A DNA stretch of 13,425 bases from CAVSWN01 sp046728115 (GTDB taxonomy: Bacteria; Acidobacteriota; Vicinamibacteria; Vicinamibacterales; CAVVIG01). Below the pieces are notes generated by a model that did no database searches, was not told the DNA's origin, and saw only the letters and a list, made by a program, of their open reading frames with translations. Made by a program: the position numbers and the translations under genes. The stretch covers positions 1-13,425 of the forward strand of contig JBKPDW010000457.1 in assembly GCA_046728115.1 (NCBI GenBank). Reading direction: 5' to 3'. Below, in pieces: positions 1 to 6,310 of this stretch. Positions within the stretch are counted from its first letter, which is position 1. The number at the start of each line of letters is the position of its first letter.

Positions 1-472
1 GCACCGTCATGTGTGTCTTGACGTACTTGAAACCAGCCTTCTGCAGTGCGCGGTTCGGGGCTACGTTGAACGCATTCGGTTCGCAAAACAACCGCTTGAG
101 CCGGAGCTCCTCGAAATAGATATCGACGCTTTGCCGGACGCCCTCGGTGCCGAGACCCAGGCGTCGTTGATTCATGTCGGTCACATGCAGATGCATGTTC
201 GCTCGATCGCCGAACACGATTCGGTCTGCCGAGGAAAAGCCGATGACGTGTTCCCGCAGCAACCATGCGATCAGCACATTCGTGCGCTGATGCAGGGGCA
301 AGCTGAATTCCTGCAACATCCGCTGGTGCCATGCCTCTCGCTTGGGCAATCGAGTGGGATCGACACCTAGGGTCTCCAGATGTTCGGGCAAGGAATCATG
401 AAAATAGTCGATGAGCAGATGGATTTCGTCGCGCGTCATCAATCGAGCGTTCAAGCCCAATTCACTCGCCAT
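1..472 (-). CDS. GNAT-family N-acetyltransferase, partial (C-terminus beyond window start)
   Basis: Reading the minus strand from an ATG at 472 gives an open frame of 157 codons to the window edge with no stop. The protein has a GNAT pattern. Residues 66-90 form the central strands (LIAWLLREHVIGF). Residues 102-112 (QRRLGLGTEGV) match the acetyl-CoA pyrophosphate-binding Q/R-x-x-G-x-G/A loop. Residues 127-150 resemble the RimJ/RimL-type ending with NVAPNRALQKAGFKYV, the usual N-x-x-S/A-x-x-x-x-x-K-x-G-F motif. Such enzymes move an acetyl group from acetyl-CoA to an amine; the substrate cannot be told. GAGAG lies about 11 bases before the ATG. The gene follows the TetR gene by 47 bases on the same strand, so the two are probably co-transcribed. 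It is not the same type as the truncated GNAT gene at the other end of the window. Confidence 0.85.
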   Translation of the reverse strand, partial: MASELGLNARLMTRDEIHLLIDYFHDSLPEHLETLGVDPTRLPKREAWHQRMLQEFSLPLHQRTNVLIAWLLREHVIGFSSADRIVFGDRANMHLHVTDMNQRRLGLGTEGVRQSVDIYFEELRLKRLFCEPNAFNVAPNRALQKAGFKYVKTHMTV

Positions 473-519
473 GCAAAGCTTTCTCTCAGACGGACGGCGA
501 AGGTGATCTTCGGTGGAGG

Positions 520-1212
520 CTATGCCTTCATTTGTCGAGCAACGGGGCGAGCGACGGAGCGCCGCCTCGTTCTGCCCGTCGGTCGCCGCTTCAGTCCGAG
601 TTTCGTTGAGCGCGTAGCTGCAGGTTCCACCGTTTTGTCGAACGATCGATGCAAGAATTCGCGGCAGGCAGTCAGAACGGCGACTGAGTCCTTCTCCGGC
701 ACCGTCCGAGCCAGGACGACGCCGCCGATCAGGGTTGCCAGCGTGCCGAGGACCTGACTCTCCGTGATCCCGTCGCGCTGACTCTCGGCCAAGAGCTCGC
801 GCATCCAAGCGATCCGACTCTTGAGACCGCGTGCGAGAGTTCGCAACGGCCGGCCTCTCGCCCGTGCGATTTCAGGTCCGAGGCTGGCGAGCGGACACCC
901 AAACTCGGGATGGGCGACGTGACCGGGACTGAGGTAAGCGTCGACCACCGTGCGGAACCGATTCGCGGCCGGCACGCCCGCCAGCGGTTTCGACAGCATC
1001 GCGAGCGTCTGACTGCTGGCGTAATCCAATGATTCGCGCAGCAGGTCATCCTTGGACGTGAAATGGGAATAGAACCCTCCGTGCGTCAGACCGGCGCGCG
1101 CCATGACGTCTTCGACGCCCACCTGAGAGGTGCCGCCGGCGCGGAACGCTGCCGCAGCCGCTTGCACGATCCGTTGGCGCGTTCGAGACTTGTGATGCTG
1201 GGGCCATGGCAT
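520..1212 (-). CDS. TetR/AcrR-family transcriptional regulator
   Basis: A 230-residue protein with a TetR N-terminal helix-turn-helix at about residues 10-57: the TRQRIVQAAAAAF helix, then VEDVMARAGLTHGGFYSHF, the typical recognition helix and Y-x-H-F signature, followed by KDDLL. The remainder is a ligand-binding domain with the GCPLASLGPEIAR segment common in one TetR C-terminal subfamily. Its ligand is unknown. The ATG at 1212 has GGGAG seven bases upstream. A cupin gene diverges from it, with 97 bases between the two starts, and a GNAT gene follows it. TetR proteins normally repress adjacent genes and themselves, so the cupin and the GNAT gene are likely targets. The last 30 residues are a basic, arginine-rich tail. 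Confidence 0.92.
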   Translation of the reverse strand: MPWPQHHKSRTRQRIVQAAAAAFRAGGTSQVGVEDVMARAGLTHGGFYSHFTSKDDLLRESLDYASSQTLAMLSKPLAGVPAANRFRTVVDAYLSPGHVAHPEFGCPLASLGPEIARARGRPLRTLARGLKSRIAWMRELLAESQRDGITESQVLGTLATLIGGVVLARTVPEKDSVAVLTACREFLHRSFDKTVEPAATRSTKLGLKRRPTGRTRRRSVARPVARQMKA

Positions 1213-1232
1213 GAGTCATCTCCCGCTAAAAG

Positions 1233-1246
1233 ATGTCTATGAACAT
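1233..1246. promoter_or_regulatory. Candidate TetR operator (imperfect palindrome)
   Basis: ATGTCTATGAACAT lies between the divergent TetR and cupin starts. It has the form ATGT-YY-AT-RR-ACAT: 10 of 14 bases match their reverse complement, and the remaining four keep purine/pyrimidine symmetry. It lies in the most AT-rich part of the gap, about 20 bases upstream of the TetR ATG. Its position fits autoregulation. The assignment is inference from symmetry and location. Confidence 0.3.
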
Positions 1247-1309
1247 AAAGTGTACCCCAGGCACAGAGTCTTGACCACGTTCCGGGAAAGGAGGAGAAGG
1301 AGAGGCGAA

Positions 1310-1729
1310 ATGGTGAAGAAGATCTCGACGGAGAACGCCGAGCACTACACGTGGGGTGAGGTGTGCGATGGCTGGCACCTGGTGAAGCAGAGTTCGCTCA
1401 GCGTCATCAAGGAGCAGATGCCCCCTGGCCCCGCTGAGGTGAGACACCTCCACCGTCGAGCGCGGCAGTTCTTCTACGTTCTGTCCGGCGTGTTCGTGAT
1501 TGAGGTCGATGGTTTACCGGTTGATCTCGGCCCTGGCGAGGGACTCGAGATTACTCCCGGTGTTGCTCATCAAGTGAAGAATCATAGTAGTGTTGACATT
1601 GAGTTCCTCGTCGTCTCCCAGCCCCACAGCCACGGCGATTCGCGAGATCATGTAGCCAGCGTTTCCTTCGCTAGTTGGGCGATTCTGAGTCTAGTTTGGA
1701 TGCGGCGATCTGTGGCTCATCATCGATGA
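1310..1729 (+). CDS. Small single-domain cupin protein
   Basis: A 139-residue protein with one cupin barrel. Motif 1 lies at residues 46-60 (HLHRRARQFFYVLSG): H46 and H48 are present and the usual glutamate is glutamine (Q53). Motif 2 lies at 78-91 (GLEITPGVAHQVKN), with P83, G84, H87 and N91. This is a plausible divalent-metal site, but no reaction can be named. I chose the ATG at 1310 because a GGAGGAGAAGGAGAG stretch directly precedes it; the open frame continues upstream to 1211 without such a site. Cupins of this type usually end near VVSQPHSHGD (residue 110). The last 29 residues have no cupin character, and the final 59 bases overlap the opposing sigma-factor gene end, so the original stop may have been lost. 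Confidence 0.85.
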   Translation: MVKKISTENAEHYTWGEVCDGWHLVKQSSLSVIKEQMPPGPAEVRHLHRRARQFFYVLSGVFVIEVDGLPVDLGPGEGLEITPGVAHQVKNHSSVDIEFLVVSQPHSHGDSRDHVASVSFASWAILSLVWMRRSVAHHR

Positions 1730-2599
1730 CGGAAAAATCGAAACGAGCCATGCGTTCCGCACCCAGGACGGCGTCAATCTCAACGATCCTGCCGCGCGCC
1801 ACCATGAACCCCATCACCGCGAAAGGCCGCCCTCCGTTGATCACGACAACGCCCACCGCGCCATTGACGAGCGCCGGACGCAGAATTGCGGACGGCAATG
1901 ACCACGCGAGTGCGCTGCGCGCCACGTCGGCTGCTCCGCGACGAACGAACGAAGCCCCCGCCGTTCACCGCCATCGGACCGCAACACCACATCAGGATCC
2001 AGCACCGCGACGAGCGCGTCGAAGTCTCCCTTGCGCGCTGCTGCGAAGAATGCATCGACGACCTGTCGCTGACGGGCGAGGTCGGGATCCGGACGAGGGA
2101 TGGGCGCACCGCGTACGCGTCGCCGTGCACGACTGGCGAGCTGTCGGGCGGCCGTCGAGGAACGTCCCAACATCGGCGCGATCTCGTCGAACGGCACGTC
2201 GAACATGTCGTGCATTACGAAGGCGAGTCGCTCGAGAGGAGGCAGATGGTCGAGCACGATCTGGAGGGCGAGACCGACGGAGTCGGCCAGGATCATTGCG
2301 TGCTCGGGGTCGGGCGCGCCGTCGCGACCGATGATCGGGTCAGGTATGTGCACGCCAACCGCGTCTTCGCGCCGCACCATGCGCGCTTGCAACGCGTTCA
2401 AACAGACGCGAGCGACAATGGTCGTGAGCCATCCGCGGAGGTTTTCAATCCCGTCGGCTCCCGCGCGGTTCACGCGCAGCCAGGCATCCTGAACAGCCTC
2501 GTCGGCTTCTGCAAGGGAGCCCAACATCCGATACGCCACCGCTCGGACGTGGGTCCGGTGCTCCTCAAAGCGCTCGGCAAGCCAGGCCTGTTCGTCCAT
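1671..2599 (-). pseudogene. ECF41/SigJ-type RNA polymerase sigma factor with frameshift in its C-terminal SnoaL-like domain
   Basis: The ATG at 2599 has AAGGGA seven bases upstream. Sigma region 2 spans about residues 8-76 (VRAVAYRMLGSLAEADEAVQDAW, IENLRGWLTTIVARVCLN). The linker motif HIPDP (84-88) sits where ECF41 proteins carry WLPEP. Region 4 spans about 105-165 (LPPLERLAFVMHDMFDVPFDEIA). A SnoaL-like extension begins near residue 176 and reaches DGGER at 209-213, matching the ECF41 DGGGR motif. The frame then goes out of register. The rest of the SnoaL domain (GAADVARSAL ... ALVNGAVGVVVINGGRPFAVMGF ... GRIVEIDAVLGAERM) continues in the -1/+2 frame to a TAG at 1671. The break lies at about 1941-1960, where TTCG is repeated three times beside a run of five G. 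One missing base or one lost 4-base unit would restore the frame. As read, translation runs on in the wrong frame to 1841, giving a 252-residue protein. Confidence 0.85.
1942..1953. repeat. Tetranucleotide repeat (CGAA)x3 at the sigma-factor frameshift
   Basis: Three perfect CGAA units (TTCG on the coding strand) lie beside a C5 run at 1955-1959, exactly where the sigma-factor frame breaks. Loss of one 4-base unit gives the observed frame offset, and so does loss of a single base in the C5 run. Three units is short for a phase-variable tract. Confidence 0.6.
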
Positions 2600-2628
2600 C
2601 GATGTTCCCTTGTGCTCCGACCTTAGAT

Positions 2629-2656
2629 GACCGGCCGGGCCCCGTTCCACGTGACA
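2629..2656 (-). promoter_or_regulatory. Candidate ECF41-type promoter of the sigma-factor gene
   Basis: On the minus strand TGTCACG (2656-2650) is followed, 16 bases on, by CGGTC (2633-2629). From memory, the published ECF41 target consensus is TGTCACA at -35 and CGTC at -10, about 16 bases apart. The -35 element matches 6 of 7; the -10 is one inserted base away from consensus. A transcript would start about 25 bases before the ATG at 2599, leaving room for the AAGGGA ribosome site. This suggests autoregulation. The IS630 end lies only about 13 bases upstream. Confidence 0.4.
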
Positions 2657-2759
2657 AACCAGTCCGCTTAGTACCCTGTTTCACAATTACGATGACGTAT
2701 TTCTCTTGTACTCGGCCGGCCCCCGATGGTACGCTCCCCATCGCGCGACATCGCGACAC

Positions 2760-3908
2760 GTGCCGAGACGCAGCCCGTTCGCCATTACGCTCACTCGGGA
2801 CGAACGAGCGACTCTCGAGCAGAGGGCAGCCAAATATACGTCTCCGTACCGAGACGTCGTTCGGGCCAAGATCATCCTCATGGCCGCCGATGGTCTCCGG
2901 AACGGCGTCATCGCTTCGCGCCTCAGCCTGCAGCGCCAAATCGTCAGCAAATGGCGGAAGCGGTTCTTTGACCAACGGCTGGCCGGCTTGGACGAAGAAC
3001 CACGAGGCGGGCGCGGCGCGCAGCCCGCTTTTCCCCCCAGCGTCGTCGTTGAGGTCAAGCGCCTCGCGTGCGAAAGTCCCCGCACCGCGGGTGTCCCGCT
3101 GGCACGCTGGTCGTTGCGCGAATTGCAGCGCGAGGTCGTCACCCGCGGTGTCGTCGCGACGATCAGCGGCACGACCGTGTGGCGCTGGCTGGCCGCCGAC
3201 GCGATTCGCCCGTGGCGCCATCGCAGTTGGCTGTTCCCGCGCGATCCCGACTTTGCCGCGAAAGCCGGTCCGATCCTGGATCTGTACGCCGGCCTGTGGG
3301 AGGGCGCTCCGTTGTCGCCCGATGACTGCGTCGTCTCGGCCGACGAAAAGACCAGCGTGCAGGCGCGCCGGCGTCGCCATGCGCCGTGGCCTTGCGGCCC
3401 CGATCGTGTCGCGAAGATCGAACATGAGTACCAGCGGATGGGCGCGTGGGCCTACCTCGCGGCCTGCGACGTGCAGCGTGCGAAGCTCTTCGGTCGCTGT
3501 GAACCCGCCAATGGCGTTGCGCCGTTCGATCGGCTGGTCGCGCAGGTCATGGCGCAGGCGCCGTACCGATCGGCCCGCCGCGTCTTCTGGATCGTTGACA
3601 ACGGCTCGGGGCATCGCGGGCCAAAGGCGGTCGAGCGCCTCCAGCGGCAATGGCCAAACGCGATCCCGGTCTTCACCCCCATTCACGCGAGTTGGTTGAA
3701 TCAAATCGAGATCTACTTTTCCGTGGTGCAACGCAAGGTGCTCACGCCCGGCGACTTCGCCGACCTCGCGGCGCTCGAGGCGGCGCTGCTCGGCTTCCAA
3801 CGTCGGTACGAGGCCGCGGCGCGCCCGTTTGAGTGGACGTTTACACGCCAAGATTTGACCGCGCTGCTGACCCGACTCGCACTTGCGGAACAGCGGCCGG
3901 CCGCGTGA
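2760..3908 (+). CDS. IS630-family transposase
   Basis: A DDE transposase that cuts and pastes its element at TA sites. Residue numbers here count from a TTG at 2706, giving 400 residues. An N-terminal helix-turn-helix covers about 55-95 (RAKIILMAADGLRNGVIASR, QIVSKWRKRFF). The catalytic triad is visible: D213 in SADEKTS, D298 in WIVDNGSGHRG, and E335 in LNQIEIYFS, with 36 residues between D298 and E335 as in IS630/Tc1 enzymes. The GTG at 2760 (VPRRSPFAITL) is preferred because family members usually begin a few residues before such a segment; the TTG at 2706 remains possible. Neither has a good ribosome site, as is common in transposases. The frame is intact and ends 5 bases before the inverted-repeat core, so the enzyme may be active. 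Confidence 0.93.
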   Translation: MPRRSPFAITLTRDERATLEQRAAKYTSPYRDVVRAKIILMAADGLRNGVIASRLSLQRQIVSKWRKRFFDQRLAGLDEEPRGGRGAQPAFPPSVVVEVKRLACESPRTAGVPLARWSLRELQREVVTRGVVATISGTTVWRWLAADAIRPWRHRSWLFPRDPDFAAKAGPILDLYAGLWEGAPLSPDDCVVSADEKTSVQARRRRHAPWPCGPDRVAKIEHEYQRMGAWAYLAACDVQRAKLFGRCEPANGVAPFDRLVAQVMAQAPYRSARRVFWIVDNGSGHRGPKAVERLQRQWPNAIPVFTPIHASWLNQIEIYFSVVQRKVLTPGDFADLAALEAALLGFQRRYEAAARPFEWTFTRQDLTALLTRLALAEQRPAA

Positions 3909-3936
3909 GGCGAATACGTCATCGCAATTGCAAAAC
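3830..3936 (+). repeat. Right end of the full IS630, first copy of a 107-bp direct repeat
   Basis: This stretch covers the last 25 or so transposase codons plus the right inverted repeat. It recurs in the same orientation at 5651-5757 with no indels and 9 mismatches counted by eye, about 92 % identity. The pair brackets the sulfatase gene. Confidence 0.85.
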
Positions 3937-3997
3937 CCAAACGGCCCTAATATTCCCCTATCGTCTGTCACCAGTAGAATGGCGGGCGGAGGGAGAC

Positions 3998-5374
3998 ATG
4001 AAACGAGCGCTTCCCGCCGTCGCTGCCGTCATCGTTCTCGCTGCCGCAGCGTGTGGCGGTCGAACCGCGAGTGATCAGACACGGCGACCCAATATCCTGC
4101 TCATCGTCGCCGACGATCTGGGGTACGCCGACATCGGCGTCTACGGCAGCCGCGACATCCCGACGCCGAACATCGATCGCCTCGCCCGGGACGGCATCCG
4201 CTTCACCGACGCGTACGTCAGCGGCCCGTATTGCGCGCCGACGCGCGCCGGCCTGATGACCGGCCGGTATGCACAGCGTTTCGGATTTGAATTCAACCCC
4301 GACGGGTCGCCGGAGTTCGGGTTGCCGCTGTCCGAGAAGACGATGGCCGATCGGCTGAAAGCCGTCGGCTACCGCACGGCGCTCGTCGGCAAATGGCATC
4401 TCGGTTCGTCGGATCGCCTGCACCCGATGCACCGCGGATTCGAGGAGTTCTACGGGTTTCTCGGCGCGGGCCACTCGTACATGAAGGTGGACAATGTCGA
4501 CCCCGGCACGGACCTGCCGGACCCGCTGCTCGATGGCACCACGTCCGTTCCGTCGGTGACGTATCTGACCGACACGTTCGGCGATCGCGCCGCCTCCTAC
4601 ATCGAGCGCCACGCGTCGGAGCCATTCTTTCTCTATCTGGCGTTCAACGCTCCGCACACGCCGATGGAAGCGCCGGAGAAGTATCTGGCGCGCTTCCCAA
4701 CGATCGCGCATCCCCTGCGCCGTACTTATGCCGCGATGCTGTCCGCCATGGACGACGCGATCGGGCGCACGCTGAAGGCGGTCCACGATCGCGGGCTCGA
4801 GGAGAACACGTTCGTCATCTTCCTGAACGACAACGGCGGACCGACCATGCCCTCGACGACGATCAACGGATCGAGTAACGCGCCGCTCCGCGGATCGAAG
4901 CGGCAGACCTGGGAGGGTGGCATTCGCGTCGCGTTCATCATGTCGTGGAAGGGACATCTGCAAGGGGCGCGAGTGGATCACCGGCCGATCATTCAGCTCG
5001 ACGTGCTGCCGACCGCGCTGGCAGCCGCGGGTGTGACGCCGAACGCGGCCGAGTACGATGGCGTCAATCTCCTGCCGTATCTGACGGGCGCGGCGTCGGG
5101 CGACCCGCACGACGCGCTGTTCTGGCGCCTCGGCGGGATGATGGCGATTCGCAGGGGCGACTGGAAGCTGGTGAAGACTCGCGAGGGCCCGCTTGTCGAC
5201 GTCGATCCAGCCGCGCTGCGCGACCTCTCGGGTGCCGGACTCTACAATCTCGGCGAAGACATCGGTGAAACGCGAGACCGCGCCGCCGAACGTCCGGAGA
5301 AGGTCAAGGAGCTCAGCGATCTCTGGCAGGCTTGGAATCGCCAGCTCTCGAACCCGGCATGGATGCCTCGCTGA
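3998..5374 (+). CDS. Sulfatase (formylglycine-dependent, alkaline-phosphatase superfamily), lipoprotein
   Basis: A 458-residue arylsulfatase-like enzyme that hydrolyses a sulfate ester; the substrate is unknown. Residues 1-19 form a lipoprotein signal with lipobox AAAC and lipid-attachment Cys19, so the enzyme should sit outside the cytoplasm on a membrane. Catalytic features: DD39-40 after NILLIVADD; CAPTR at 79-83, matching the CxPxR formylglycine motif with Cys79 as the converted residue; GKWHLG at 131-136; NAPHTP with His220; NDNGG with D278 and N279; RGSKR with Lys301. It ends with the usual GDWKLV and LYNL motifs. The ATG at 3998 follows GGAGGGA by three bases. The frame is open further upstream into the IS, but the lipoprotein signal fixes the start. 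No formylglycine-generating enzyme or polysaccharide-degrading partner is in view. The gene starts about 60 bases after the IS630 right end. Confidence 0.95.
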   Translation: MKRALPAVAAVIVLAAAACGGRTASDQTRRPNILLIVADDLGYADIGVYGSRDIPTPNIDRLARDGIRFTDAYVSGPYCAPTRAGLMTGRYAQRFGFEFNPDGSPEFGLPLSEKTMADRLKAVGYRTALVGKWHLGSSDRLHPMHRGFEEFYGFLGAGHSYMKVDNVDPGTDLPDPLLDGTTSVPSVTYLTDTFGDRAASYIERHASEPFFLYLAFNAPHTPMEAPEKYLARFPTIAHPLRRTYAAMLSAMDDAIGRTLKAVHDRGLEENTFVIFLNDNGGPTMPSTTINGSSNAPLRGSKRQTWEGGIRVAFIMSWKGHLQGARVDHRPIIQLDVLPTALAAAGVTPNAAEYDGVNLLPYLTGAASGDPHDALFWRLGGMMAIRRGDWKLVKTREGPLVDVDPAALRDLSGAGLYNLGEDIGETRDRAAERPEKVKELSDLWQAWNRQLSNPAWMPR

Positions 5375-5578
5375 AACAATAGGTCTGAGCCCGTACGTGA
5401 ACGCGTCACACCTTCACCGCGCGGAGGCGTTCATGCTTGTTCCGCAACGACGAACTACGTGGGAACCGGAAAAATGGGCCGGCATTGACGATAGTGCGGG
5501 CGATCGCCGGCCGAAGGGCACGATCCGATCGACAGCCTTAGGAAGGCGATGGAGATCTGCACCGTCTAGGGAGGGCGC
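5375..5578 (+). other. Spacer after the sulfatase gene, possible relic of a coding C-terminus
   Basis: No complete gene is visible in these 204 bases. One plus-strand frame closes with AEGHDPIDSLRKAMEICTV and a TAG at 5567-5569, nine bases before the next start. That is how the tail of an upstream operon gene would look. However, TGA and TAG codons interrupt that frame a little further upstream and I do not recognise the residues. Confidence 0.25.
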
Positions 5579-5653
5579 ATGAGAGTTCTGTGGCTGGCCG
5601 CGACCGCGATCGCGGCGGCGGTGATCGCGCAGCAGTCTCAAGAGCCTCTCTAA
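5579..5653 (+). pseudogene. 5' stub of a secreted-protein gene, cut off by an IS630 remnant
   Basis: AGGGAGGGCGC directly precedes an ATG at 5579, an excellent ribosome site. The 24 codons give a basic start (MRVLW), a hydrophobic alanine-rich core and IAQQSQEP, which looks like a signal peptide with its cleavage region. The frame ends at a TAA (5651-5653) formed exactly at the junction with the IS630 remnant. The mature protein is missing, so its identity is unknown. It may once have followed the sulfatase gene in the same transcript. Confidence 0.6.
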
Positions 5654-5757
5654 GTGGACGTTTACACGCCAAGATTTGACCGCCCTACTGACCCGACTCG
5701 CACTTGGGGAACAGCGGCCGGCGGTGTGAAGCGAATACGTCATCGTAATTGCGAAAC
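5651..5757 (+). mobile_element. Remnant of a second IS630 copy (right end only)
   Basis: These 107 bases align without gaps to 3830-3936. They retain 24 sense codons of a transposase C-terminus (from WTFTRQDLTALLTRLALGE to the stop), differing from the intact copy by two residues, and the inverted repeat AATACGTCATCGTAATTG at 5734-5751. Most differences are synonymous, so this is a diverged related element, not a recent duplicate. Outside it, GTACTTAG (5761-5768) resembles the left end of the intact element (CTTAGTAC), which helps define the true IS tip. All of the element left of this piece is gone. Confidence 0.85.
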
Positions 5758-5770
5758 GCTGTACTTAGTC

Positions 5771-5805
5771 GGGCGGTCACACTTCGGCGCCGCGGGCGGT
5801 CATAC
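5771..5805 (+). repeat. Pair of 12-bp direct repeats upstream of the DoxX gene
   Basis: GGGCGGTCAYAC occurs at 5771-5782 and 5794-5805, offset by 23 bases (about two helical turns). It lies just downstream of the IS remnant and about 50 bases before the DoxX start. It could be a paired activator or repressor site. No known consensus is recognised. Confidence 0.35.
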
Positions 5806-5853
5806 AACCGAGGAGTCAAATTGGTTGGCGGAACGCCCGCCTTGGAGAACTCG

Positions 5854-6273
5854 ATGCCTGTCACAAACACAGTCGGGGGAGCCGCGATCGGCAGCGCTGG
5901 CATCTCGCTCAAGCGTACGATGTGGTACTGGGTACCGACGTTGTACGTCGTACTTACGAACTTCCTGGCCGGCGTCACTGATATCTTGCATGCGCCGCCC
6001 CTGTATACCGAAACGCTTCGGCTGGGCTATCCGCCTCACTTCAGCACGCTCCTCGGCGCGTGGAAGGTCCTTGGCGCAATTACGTAACTGGCCCCGGGAT
6101 ATCCGCTCGTCAAGGAATGGGCCTACGCAGGTTTCTTCATTGATTTCTCGGCGGCTGTCGTTGCCTACGCGGCAGCGGGCGATGGAGTCGTCTCATACAT
6201 CGGACCCGTTGTGGCGATGGCCGCACTGATCACGTCGTGGTACCTTCTGCCAACACCTCGTCGTCTGGCATGA
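5854..6273 (+). pseudogene. DoxX-family membrane protein gene with in-frame TAA
   Basis: The ATG at 5854 has GGAG seven bases upstream. The conceptual product of about 139 residues has four hydrophobic helices and DoxX-like signatures: WVPTLYVVLTNFLAG, LGYPPHFSTLLGAWKVLGAI, APGYPLVKEWAYAGFFIDF. A TAA at 6085-6087 interrupts it exactly between KVLGAIT and LAPGYP, where homologues read KVLGAIALLAPG without a gap. Both halves remain in the same frame up to a TGA at 6271-6273, so this is a point nonsense mutation (for instance from a leucine TTA or CTA), not a frameshift. As written, only the first two helices would be made. DoxX proteins are small membrane proteins linked in some systems to redox stress, but for this subfamily the role is unproven. 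Confidence 0.85.
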
Positions 6274-6310
6274 AAGTGCGACACGTTATTGAAGTCACTG
6301 AATCAAGCCT

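Larger units (their letters stand above)
2671..3936 (+). mobile_element. IS630-family insertion sequence, apparently complete
   Basis: The transposase gene is flanked by inverted repeats with the core CAATTRCGATGACGTATT at 2684-2701 and, inverted, at 3913-3930 (one mismatch in 18). Homology extends outward through GTTTYR on both sides. The outermost bases are uncertain. The left end may reach the TA at 2669-2670 (CTTAGTACCCTG). The right tip reads GCAAAACCCAAACGG and does not match the left beyond GTTT. IS630 elements insert at TA and duplicate it, but I cannot assign the flanking TA pair with confidence. Confidence 0.8.

Noticed and set aside
1886..2626. Plus-strand open frame of 246 codons opposite the sigma-factor gene
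   Set aside because: No domain; the minus strand carries unmistakable sigma regions 2 and 4.
2565..3971. Long minus-strand open frame (468 codons) opposite the IS630 transposase gene
   Set aside because: It is antisense to a clear DDE transposase, is rich in Arg/Gly/Ala without any domain, and arises from high GC in the third codon position.
3968..5110. Minus-strand open frame of 380 codons opposite the sulfatase gene
   Set aside because: The plus strand encodes a complete sulfatase with all catalytic motifs; the antisense frame has no recognisable domain.
5414..5743. Minus-strand open frame of 109 codons across the IS remnant
   Set aside because: It is antisense to the transposase tail and the signal-peptide stub and has no domain.
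2671..5770. Functional composite transposon carrying the sulfatase gene
   Set aside because: The right-hand copy lacks its left end and nearly all of its transposase gene, and the copies differ by about 8 %, so a currently mobile composite unit is not supported. Only a decayed one remains possible.
5749..5853. N-terminal extension of the DoxX frame
   Set aside because: The frame is open upstream of 5854, but the GGAG ribosome site and protein similarity both place the start at 5854; the extension runs into the IS remnant.
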